A stretch of 64,000 nucleotides of DNA from assembly GCF_000024785.1 (NCBI RefSeq), contig NC_013442.1, positions 17,411-81,410 on the forward strand, written 5' to 3'. This DNA comes from Gordonia bronchialis DSM 43247. Its GTDB lineage: Bacteria > Actinomycetota > Actinomycetes > Mycobacteriales > Mycobacteriaceae. Below the pieces are notes generated by a model, which did not search any database, was not told the origin of the DNA, and saw nothing but the letters and a program-made list of their open reading frames with translations. Made by a program: the position numbers and the translations under genes. Shown here in pieces: positions 42,801 through 52,200 of this stretch (positions are counted from its first letter, which is position 1; each line of letters opens with the position of its first letter).

Positions 42801-45800
42801 CACCCTGGGCTACGCGTCCACCATTCACGCCGCCCAGGGCATGACCGCCGACACCTGCCACGTCGTCGGCTCCGACGCGCTGACCCGCCAACTGCTATAC
42901 GTCGCGCTGACCCGCGGCCGCCACGCCAACCACATCTATCTGGCCACCGCCGAAACCGACCCGCACAACGCCACCACACCCAAGGCCCGCCACCCCAACA
43001 CAGGTCTGGAAACCTTGGCCGCCATCCTCGAGCGTGACGGCGCCCAGCAGTCGGCGACCACCGCCGCCCGCGAAGCAACCGACCCCGCGACCCGGCTACA
43101 CCTTGCTGCCGGGGCATACGCCCACGCCGTCGGCGCCGCCGCCGAAGACGCCCTCGGCGCCGAGGCACTCCAGGCGCTCGAACGCGACGCCGACAACCTC
43201 TACAGCACCCGGACCGGACGCCCAATCGGCACCCTCACCGACGCCCCCGCCTGGCCCGTCCTGCGTCACCACCTGGCCACCCTGCAGCTACGCGGAGCCG
43301 ACCCGCTGCACCGTCTCGCCACGGCCATCGACATGCGCGAACTCGACACCGCTGATGATCCCGCTGCCGTGCTCGACTGGCGCATCGACGACACCCAGAA
43401 CCACTCCGCGGGCACCGGCCCACTGCCCTGGCTGCCGCAGGCACCTACCGGGCTCGACGACACCTGGCGCACCTATCTCACCGCCCGCGCCGACTGCACC
43501 AGGGACCTGGCCACCGAAGTCGCCGCCCAGACCGCCACCTGGACACCGGAGACTGCGCCGCGATGGGCGCGGCCGCTGCTGCTGGCCGACCCCGACCGCG
43601 GTCAGCAGCTCGTCGCCGACCTGGCCGTGTGGCGGGCCAGCCACGCGGTCGCCGACACCGACCGCCGCCCCGCCGGACCCACCCCACCCGCAGCCAGACT
43701 GGCACGCCATCACCGCACGCTCACCGACCGTGCCACCGCACTGATCCAGGCCACCGCAGACATTCACCGCTGGAGCGAGCTTGCCGCCAGCATCGACAAC
43801 CACCTACTGGCCGACCCCTACTGGCCCGAACTGGCCGAACATCTCGCCCAAGCACACCGCGCCGGCCTCGACGTCGACACCCTCGTCCGGGACGCCGCCA
43901 CCGCCGAGCCACTTCCCACCGAAATGCCTGCCGCCGCACTCTGGTGGCGCCTCTCGGCCACCCTGACCCCCGCCGCCGCCGAAACCAGCGAATCGCAGCT
44001 GCGCCCGGCCTGGGCCCACCACCTCACCGGCATCGTCGGTGACCGCGCAGCCCACGCCATCCTCACCGACCCCGCCTGGCCCGCATTGGTCGCCGCCGTC
44101 CACGCCGCCGACCCCGACCAATGGGAACCCGCCGACCTGCTCCACCTGGCCAACGACCTTCTTCACGGCGGCGCCGACACCACCGCCGAGGCCACCCACA
44201 CCGTGCGACTCGACGAGTACGCGCGCCTGTTGACCTGGCGCATCGAACTCATCCTCACCCACTCCACCCACGCCGCCGACACCACACCACCCCCCGAACC
44301 CCCCACCGATCCTGCAGCCGAGGAAGCCGCCGCCGCAGCCGCCGGCCGCGACGACCCCTGGTACACCCCAGTCTGCGCCGACACCACCACCACGCCACTC
44401 CCCGACCCCCCCGACACCGACGTCGACTACCTGACCTCGCTCACCACCCTCGAACCGCCACCCGAGACCGACCTCGAACCCAGCAGCGAAGAACCCGGTT
44501 GGGAGGACCTCGACTGGGACGACCTGGCACACACCGCCGCCACCACAACCGATCGCACCGCCCCGCCGGACGACATCGCCGAATGCATCGCGCTCAGTTA
44601 CGAACTGCGCGCTCAAATCACCGAGGCACGCGCGGACTACCAGCGGCTGCGCGCGGCCGTCCTCGACGGCCGCGGCCCCCACACCGAAGCCACCGCGGCA
44701 GTCCTCATCACGTTGCGGGAATCATCCGACACCCAGCGCCCAGCCGCGATCGCCGTCCTCGACGCCCGCCAAGCACTCGCCGACGCCACCGACACCCTGG
44801 ATGCCCTCACCACCCAGGCCGACCACTCGGCCGCCGCCCTGACCGACCTGCGCGCCCGCATCGCCGCCGGAGACATCAGCGATGACCCCGCCCGCCGGCT
44901 CGATCCTGACTACCTGTCCCCCGACGACCAACTCCTCGCACAGCAGGCCGAACACCAGCTGCTCACCCTGCGCGTCGCCGCCGCGACCACCGCCCGCGAC
45001 GCCGCCGCCACCACCCTTGCCGACGCGGAAACCGCCCTCGACGCCGCGGTCGCCGCAGCCGGAGGCCGCCGCGTCACCCCCGCCGACGTCGACGCCGCAC
45101 GCCGTGCCGCCACAGACCTCGACACCGATCAGCTCGCCGACCACCGTCGCCGCCTCACCGATCTCGACAACCGGCTCTGGCGAACCGAGCAACGCCTCGC
45201 CCGCACCCACGCACTGACCCACACCGCCCACCACCACCGTGACGACGACCTCACCCCGCGCACCAGCACCAGCAGTACTCCACCCGACCCCGACAGCAGC
45301 ACCGAATACGCCGCCGGCGTCGACGAGACCACGGCCCCAACCACTCTCACCACCGAGGACACCACCCTCGAACAGTGGCTCCGCGACGACCCCGTCCGGC
45401 TACTGCCCGACCACCGCCTGGCCCGCCGCATGACAGACCTCGAGCGCCGCCACCGCATCGCACTGGCCGACCTCGCCACCGGTCCCCCCTGCAGCGACCG
45501 CGCCGAACACGTCCACACCCGCCACACCGAGCACCTAGCAGCAGTGGCCGCCATCAACGAAGTCGCAGACCTCGACGCCGCCCTCGCGGCCGTCGACCAC
45601 GAACTCACCGCACTGCGTACCGACATGGCCGCTCTGGCCCCACCACGGCGCGGGCGCGCCGCCCGAGAGGCCCACCAACTGCAGCACGACCGCCTCACCG
45701 CCGCCCAACACGCCGCCGCCGAACGCCGCGCCACCCTGCAGCACCAACGCACCACCACGGCCCAAGCGATCGGCATTCCCGAATCGCAATGGGCACACAC

Positions 45801-46134
45801 CCTTTCCACCCTTCCCGACGCCGACACGCGCAACGCCGAGATCGCCGCCGCCCACGCGGCCGACCAGCGTGCCCGCGAGCTCTACCAGCAGGCCATCGAC
45901 GAGCGCGACTACACAGCCCACGCCCTCCAGCGCGGACACACCGAACTCGCCCGCCGAGCCCACCTCACCCCCGAACAGCAGACCGCCGAAACACGCATCC
46001 ACGATCGCCTCGACAACACCACGAACGCCGGTGAGGCCGAACCACCCACGCGCTCCACCCCACCCAGCCGCGACCACTCCCACCCCCTACCGCCCACACA
46101 CGAACCCACCATCGGCCACGGCATCGGTGACTGA
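39862..46134 (+). CDS. MobF-family (TrwC/TraI-type) relaxase-helicase
   Basis: A 2,090-residue protein with an N-terminal relaxase domain (catalytic Tyr candidates in NGYEYLTKSVA; YDMTFSPVKSVS; the HUH metal motif in DPDLHTHVAISNKV near residue 310) and an SF1B helicase domain from about 630 (Walker A LVLAPAGTGKTTALR; Walker B LVVVDEAGLAST; VRLVGDDQQLASI; later VALTRGRHANHIY). Residues from about 1,200 on are Ala/Asp/Thr-rich with long coiled coils. It nicks the origin of transfer, stays bound to the 5' end and unwinds plasmid DNA for transfer. The C-terminal third is unusually long for the family. Confidence 0.95.
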   Translation: MTGTIHKLTAGNGYEYLTKSVAAMDATDKGRVSLADYYSAKGDSPGVWMGSGLTGLADLGAGMELPESVAALRSIADGSMVTAEQMKALFGEGRHPNATAIERALLTAGIAAPKTTENNRTTATNPRASEAVNSALAATKLGHEYAVYDEYPPFLQALAERFRDHNLASGRPWNDVIDDETRATIRTQLAREWFDADYHRPARDERELSGYIAQQTRQRQSAVAGYDMTFSPVKSVSTLWAIAPIDMASTIEDAHRAAVSDAIAFIEREACYSRLGTNGVAQVDTDGLIAAAFTHRDSRAGDPDLHTHVAISNKVRVRDAAGIARWMALDGRPLYKATVSASEVYNSRLELYLHQSLGVTFSERAQPDLRKRAVREIDGIPTDLMQRWSSRREAIEARVAELSAQFHTDHGREPTTGEAFDLAQQATLDTREKKHEPRSYAEQRRTWRAEAEQVLGGESGLKGVIADAAVGRPVRPHRGTELDLDTCQEVASDIITVVSATRARWQRPHLRAEAERQLRDRDFAGLDDPATISAAVEQIVDTALSSSDSVRVAGDDLDGALNEPHVLRRANGESVFTRHDTDLHTSRTILAAEARIVAAARRVDGRTIDGDAVSLALLEQAANGRELNDGQSAMVREMATSGRRVQLVLAPAGTGKTTALRTLARAWNDSGGTTVGLAPTAAAAAVLREELDTTTDTAAKLVQLVATERLQALAATPRWRTATNPRLARQVRAARAELSRSRPPTIPDWFTAIGPNTLVVVDEAGLASTADLDTVIRFVCARGGSVRLVGDDQQLASISAGGVLRDIAHETGALTLSQVVRFSDPAEGAASLALRDGDPAALGFYADAGRVHVAADTVAVEQAYTAWAHDRDTGRDTVMLAATRDTVNALNERARADRLAADPAAPHAAVQLSDGLQASIGDLICTRSNRRDLRLSATDWVRNGDRWQVTALGADGALTAQHLDTGRLITLPADYVADNTTLGYASTIHAAQGMTADTCHVVGSDALTRQLLYVALTRGRHANHIYLATAETDPHNATTPKARHPNTGLETLAAILERDGAQQSATTAAREATDPATRLHLAAGAYAHAVGAAAEDALGAEALQALERDADNLYSTRTGRPIGTLTDAPAWPVLRHHLATLQLRGADPLHRLATAIDMRELDTADDPAAVLDWRIDDTQNHSAGTGPLPWLPQAPTGLDDTWRTYLTARADCTRDLATEVAAQTATWTPETAPRWARPLLLADPDRGQQLVADLAVWRASHAVADTDRRPAGPTPPAARLARHHRTLTDRATALIQATADIHRWSELAASIDNHLLADPYWPELAEHLAQAHRAGLDVDTLVRDAATAEPLPTEMPAAALWWRLSATLTPAAAETSESQLRPAWAHHLTGIVGDRAAHAILTDPAWPALVAAVHAADPDQWEPADLLHLANDLLHGGADTTAEATHTVRLDEYARLLTWRIELILTHSTHAADTTPPPEPPTDPAAEEAAAAAAGRDDPWYTPVCADTTTTPLPDPPDTDVDYLTSLTTLEPPPETDLEPSSEEPGWEDLDWDDLAHTAATTTDRTAPPDDIAECIALSYELRAQITEARADYQRLRAAVLDGRGPHTEATAAVLITLRESSDTQRPAAIAVLDARQALADATDTLDALTTQADHSAAALTDLRARIAAGDISDDPARRLDPDYLSPDDQLLAQQAEHQLLTLRVAAATTARDAAATTLADAETALDAAVAAAGGRRVTPADVDAARRAATDLDTDQLADHRRRLTDLDNRLWRTEQRLARTHALTHTAHHHRDDDLTPRTSTSSTPPDPDSSTEYAAGVDETTAPTTLTTEDTTLEQWLRDDPVRLLPDHRLARRMTDLERRHRIALADLATGPPCSDRAEHVHTRHTEHLAAVAAINEVADLDAALAAVDHELTALRTDMAALAPPRRGRAAREAHQLQHDRLTAAQHAAAERRATLQHQRTTTAQAIGIPESQWAHTLSTLPDADTRNAEIAAAHAADQRARELYQQAIDERDYTAHALQRGHTELARRAHLTPEQQTAETRIHDRLDNTTNAGEAEPPTRSTPPSRDHSHPLPPTHEPTIGHGIGD

Positions 46135-46148
46135 CGCGCCGTCGAGGA

Positions 46149-46168
46149 CCAAGTACGCGACCACTTGG
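46149..46168. terminator. Hairpin between convergent relaxase and helicase genes
   Basis: CCAAGT and ACTTGG flank an 8-nt loop in the 120-bp gap between the two convergent giant genes. It is a weak candidate for a two-way terminator. Confidence 0.35.
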
Positions 46169-46254
46169 CCGCCGCTCACGCTGCCCCACCACCACTAAGC
46201 AGCAGCACACCACGACACCGGCTGCGGACCCCCGTTTTGTCCCCCGCGCCTGGC

Positions 46255-49200
46255 TCACGGAGACAGGTCGTGGTCGGGCGCGGCGGGCCGTTGCTCTAAT
46301 CCAGATGCCCTCTGCTGCAGTTGATCTGATGTAGGTGCTGCGGGCGGGGTAGAGCTGCGTGAGCGGCGGCCAGGTGGACGCATGTCATTCAGCAGATCAC
46401 GCACATGCGGCCGTCCCTGCTGCTCATCCGCGCCGGTGTCGGCGGTCTCTCGCTCCGGCTCAGGTGCAGGGCCCTCCACGCGCATTTCTGCTTCCCTGAG
46501 GGACTGCTGAAGTGTGTAGTCGTGGGCAGCGGCGGCGTGCCTGCGTATGGTCGCGGCCACATACTGCTCGGCGGTAAGTCCGGCGTCCTCGAGGGTCGCT
46601 TTCGTCGGGTTGAGCTCCAAACTCCACCCTGGCTCACGGCCGGCGCGCCGCATCCGCTCAGCTGCGGCCTCACGGCCCGCGATCGCCTCCGGTGTGTTCT
46701 GCGCCGCCTGCAACTCCATCCGCAACGTCTGAAGGTCAACCTGCCGGTCCTGCAACTCCTTAGCCTTATCAAACGGCACATCGATGCGGGGGCTATGCAC
46801 GCGTATGGTTGCGCGATAGTTCTCGATCGCCTCATCGACAGCGGCGACCTTCTCGGGTAGCCGTGCGTACAGATTCTCGACGCGGGTAGCCAAGCCACTG
46901 GCTACGGCACTCACCTGCTCGCCGCTGGGGCCACCCGCCATCAATCGAGTCCCCTCCACTGAAAATTCCAGTCGGCCAGTCGACTCCGCGTCTACCTCCG
47001 GAATATGGAGGTGGAACCAGGCGTGATCTCCGCTCATCGCATAACGCGACAGTTGTAGCGTCACGCCGTGGGGAAACTCGGCAATCGTCACCTTCTCCCC
47101 AATGCCTTTGTTGCGAACGCTCATAAAGGCTTCTCGAGCGCGTGTCAGCAGCGCCAGAGACCGCTCCGGCCGTTCGCGGTAACTCTGGCCGGCGACGGTG
47201 AACCGCCTTCCCTTCTCGTCCCACTCGCCGTGATCGACGACGAGCTGTTCGAGAACGTCTCGGGCCCGCTCCAACTGCGGGATCATCCGATCCGCCCGCT
47301 GAACCACCATGGCGGCATGCATCCGGGAGTCCCGGTGGGCGTTGGCCAAGGCTTGTAGGTCATCGACCTCGGACTGCAACTCCACCATGCGCAGGAACCG
47401 TTCATCTCCGGTTGCCGCGGCCTTGGTGGCCGCAGCCGCATCGACGAGCGACTGTGAGGAGTCGACATCCTGAACCTCGGTCACCGTCGGGTCGAGTTGC
47501 CCGGTCTTGGCTTCGGCGATGAACCGAGCTTTACGTTCGACCTTCTGCCACATCACCGTATCGGTTGTGCCCTCGGTGACGTAGCCGCAAATCTCGATGC
47601 GCGGATTCTGGTTGCCCTGGCGGATGATGCGGCCTTCCCGCTGTTCGAGATCCGCCGGCCGCCACGGCACGTCCATGTGATGCAGCGCAATCATGCGGTC
47701 CTGCACATTCATTCCGGTGCCCATTGTCTTTGTGGACCCGATCAGCACCGCGATCTTCCCAGTTCGCGCGTCCTCTTGCAGAGCCAACTTTTGCTGGGGC
47801 GAGCGTGCCTCGTGGATGAATCGGATGGATTCGGCAGGCACGCCGGCCGCGATCAGTTCGTCGCGCAGTGCGTGGTAGACCGTCCAACTCCCGGCCTCTT
47901 TGGGTGTTCCACGGTCGCAGAACACCATCTGTAATGCGCCGGGAGTCGCCGACCGTTCCCCCGTCGCGGTCAGATACTCGTTGTCGCGATTCGCGTGATA
48001 AATGTCTGCTGCCTTCTGTGCCACGGCGTAGGCGCGCGTGGTCTCGCGTGTCGCGGTCAGGTTGGCCAGGCGCGGGTCGAGGGCCACATTCTGGCCGTCG
48101 CTGAGCACCTTGAGCGTGTTGTCGTACTGCGGCTCCCGCGGGTCCAGATGGTCGAGCCGATGTTCGAGATCGGTGATGAAGTCGAGGACCTCTTGGCTCG
48201 GCCGGGTGGTGATGATGGTGCGCTCGCCGTAGACGGGCAACTTGGCGGGCACCTGATCTCGGGTGACCACGTCAGCGTATTGGGCGCTCATCGCGAACAT
48301 TTCCCGCGGACTGGAGAATGACGAGGTCACCGTCTCCACCCTCAGGCGGGTACCGGCCACGTTGGTGACCGTCTCCGATCGTTTCTGGGTGAACGCCGCA
48401 GCCCAGTCTGTCACCGACCGCACACCGGCCGCGTCGAGCACGTCGGGGCGAAGATACTGCTGCATCACCCAGGATTCGGCCAGCGAGTTCGCGATCGGGG
48501 TACCGGTGGCAAAGGTCGCCACCCGTTCCATGCCGGCCGTCAGCGCAAGGCCGGTGTCGTGTGCGCGTTCTTGGGCCCGTTCGCGCAGCAGATCGAGCTT
48601 CATCGAGAGGTCCTCGGCCTTCTGCGACCCCTCGTGGGAGAGAGATTCGATAGCGCACTGGCGTGCCTTGTTCTTGTACTCGTGTGCCTCGTCGAGGAAG
48701 ATGTAGTCGCAGCCGCTGTTCTCGAAGGTCACCCCCTCATCGCGCGACTTGCTCTCCAACAGTTTGGACAGCCGCTTCTCCTGGGATTTCTTCGCCCGCT
48801 CAATAGCTTTCACGGTTTGGTGGCTTGCGCCGCTGTCTTTGCGTTGTTGGAGTTCCTCCTCCAGATCGGCCAGCTCCCGGCGTACGTAGGCCTCTCGCCG
48901 GTCAGGGGCCACCTTGATCTTCTCGAAGACGCTCGCTGGAACGATCACCATGTCCCAATCGGAGGTGGCGGTCTGGGCGACGAAGGTGCGTCGTTCCTCC
49001 GGGGACATGCCCTTACCGCCCACGAGTGCGTTCGCGGCGGGATACCACTGCTTGACTTCTCTGCCGAATTGCTCGATCAGGTGCGTGGGCACCACGATCC
49101 ATGGTTGTGAAACCACCCCGCGCCGTTTGAGTTCCATCGCGGCCATGAACATGGTTCCTGTTTTTCCCGCGCCGACCACGTGATCGAGCAGGACCGTGGG

Positions 49201-52200
49201 TTCGGCCGCGATGCGGGCGACGGCGTTGCGCTGATACGGGTGTGGTGTGAATGCTGGCGACAATCCCGGCAGCGACAGGTACCGGCCGTCGTGTCGGGGC
49301 GCCACCCACGCGTTGAAACGCCGGTTCCACTCGGTCGTCAGCCGCTCGCGGCGATCATCATCGGACCATAACCAGCCCTGAAATTCGCTGGTGATCTTGC
49401 GTGCTTGCACGTGTGCAAGCACGGTCGCCTGGCTGTCGATCTCGGGTGCACCGTCGTCGCGTTCACGCGGGGAGTTCTTGACCGCGATCGGTCGTTGGTT
49501 GAGCAGTTCGGTCCACAAATCGATAGCGTCGAGCGACTTCTCGTAGTCCTGATTGTCTGCGCCGTACTCGGTGCGCATGAGCGGAGTGTTGCGTTCGCCG
49601 GCGGGAACATCAACCACCCATCCCTGCGAGGACTTCTCCACAGTCGCGGTGCGGGCACCGAACACGTCCTTCACGAATTGGGCGTAGTCCTCGGCCGCCA
49701 CCCAGGTCACACCCGGACTGACTGCACCGATCTGTGAGGGTTCCTTGCGCGGTGGAATCACCTTGGCCAGCGCATCGACGTACTCACGCAGGTCACCGTT
49801 GCCGGGGTCCTCGGACAGTGCCGTGCGCGCCTGCTCGTGTTTGGCAATCACATTGCCCGACAGGGCTGTCGACGCGGGAACCAGCTGCCCGTCGCTTTGC
49901 GGGTCGGCATAGACCAGACCGCGGATCCGGTCGCGGGCCTCCGTCGGAGCGCACCCGAGGAGCTGAGCAATCCGGTCCAGGTCGACACCGCCGCTCTCAC
50001 CGACACTGATCGACACAGCTTCTTCGGCAGACTCGGCACTGCGCACCGGTACCGGGGCGACGACGACGTCGCGGGAGAAGATGGCGGTCTTCGTCGGCTT
50101 CTTGGTTTCGGTGTCAAAGTGTTCCAGCGCCAGCACCGCCGCCATCGACGGATCGCCGCGCAGCTGCTCGAGGTGGCGCTGCCGGCGTACCCGCGGAGAG
50201 GTCTGCCATGCCTTCTCGGTGAGCTCCTCGGCGACCTCGGCGGGCAGTTCACCTCGGTAAGCAACCCCACCGACCCCGTTCTTTGCCCGCCACTTCTTCT
50301 CGGCCTCAACATATTTGGCCTCTGCCTCAGCGGCGCTGCGTTCAGTTCCGCCGGTGATCTGGGCGCGGTTGATCGGCCCATACGCGGCGACGTAGGCGTC
50401 ATAGACGCGGCCGAGCTCCTCGCGCAGTCCGTCGCGCATATCCTTGTCGGCCGTGCCGTCACGTTGAGCGGCGATCGTCGCTTCGGCCAGATCACGCAGC
50501 CGCAGCAGATGTTTGGTCTCGACAACACGAGTCTTGAACACAGACAGCGTTTCTGGCCCGTCGAGGCCTTCGCGCACGAACTCGTCGGCCTCGGCGTCGT
50601 ATTCCACCCGCCCGATCGGCCGTTGCGCCTCGGTCAGGTCGCGGGCGGTGGCGATCCCGGCCTGAAAGTCGCTGCCCCGACTCGGGCGGGGCCGCGCCGA
50701 CAGGCTGTGGCCCGCGTCTACTGCGGCGGTCACGTCAGCGTGCAGCCGTTGCCTGAGCTGCTCGGCCGCGCTGCCCAGGTCCTCGTTGATCACCACCATC
50801 TGTGCGTCGTGGAACTGGCCGCGGCCCGCGTGAATCTGTCCGAGTACTGATGATGGCCGGGTGTGGTAGTGCTGGTTGACGGTGATGACCTGCCACTCGC
50901 CGTGGCGGTCACGTACCCGCATCGGTCCGGCGTGAATCCAATCCACGGTTTCTGGGTGCGGCACGGTTTCGGCGTTGTCGCGGCGACGGAACACGAGGAC
51001 GTCAGTGACTACGTCGGTGGCCGCGACGCGCTGGAAAGCCCGTGACGGCAGCCGGATCGCCGAGACCAGCTCACCTAGCTCGTGCATCTCGCGGCGGGCC
51101 TTCTCATCGGCAGCGTCCAGCGTCCAGCTGGAGGTGATCAGTGCTGCGTATCCGCCGGGTGCGGTCAGATGCAGGGTTTTGATGATGAAGTGATTGTGGA
51201 TGCTGTGGTTGCGGCTGTTGTGCACCGGGTCCGGTACTGTGAACCGGCCGAACGGTACGTTGCCGATCGCTGCGGTGAACGATCCCTCGGGTACTCGAGT
51301 GCGTTCGAAACCTTCGTTGCGGACCTGCGCGTCTGGATAGAGCAGGTGGGCGACGCGTGCTGATACTGGATCGTTCTCCACACCCACCATCGAGGCCGTA
51401 TCGGGTGCCAGTCCGATGAAGTTGCCTGACCCACAACCCGGTTCGAGGACCCGTCCACCGCTGAAACCGGCGTCGACGAGAGCATCCCACATCGCTTGTG
51501 CGATTGCCGGATCGGTGTAGTGCGCGTTCAGTGTCGAGGCGCGGGCTGACTGGTACTCCTCGGCGGTGATCAGTTGTTGCAGGCGTTCGCGCTCGGCCGC
51601 CCACTCTTCGCGGCCCGGGTCGAACACGTTCGGGCATCCACCCCACCCCGACCATCGGGCAAGGGTGTTCTGCTCGTCGGCTGTGGCGTACCGGTTGCCG
51701 GCGGCGCAGTCGGTGACTACTTCCAGGGCTGCGATATTGGCTCGGGCACGTGCCCTCTCCCCCGATGGCACCAGCACGTCGCCGCCGTGGGTGAAACGCT
51801 GGGGCGTGACGAATGGTTCTGCGTCCGGTTCGCGGACCGGAGTAGATTCATCGCGCTTCCCACTGCTGCCGGTTGTGGCCTCATCCCCAGTGATGTTCTG
51901 TTCGTGGGACTCTGCCGCGTGGGACGCGGCGTGTGATGGCGTGTCGGTTTGACGCTGATGTTGCGGGGTGGCTGCTCGGCTGACCGGATCGGGATCGGGT
52001 TCGAGGCCGGCGATCACCGAGTCGGCGGCAATCCAGACGCGGGTGCCGTCGGGTCGGCGGGCCTCTCTTGTGCGAACGCGTGTCCACTCCGACAGGGGAA
52101 CACCCATCTCGTCGGCGGCCACCATCGGCAACGATTCGACAGAAGACTCGTCGGCGGGCAAGGGGGTGCCGCCGGGGTCGATGACTGCTGGATTGACCGG

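Noticed and set aside
43804..44682. 292-residue minus-strand open frame inside the relaxase gene
   Set aside because: Gly/Val-rich antisense shadow of the Ala/Pro/Thr-rich relaxase tail.
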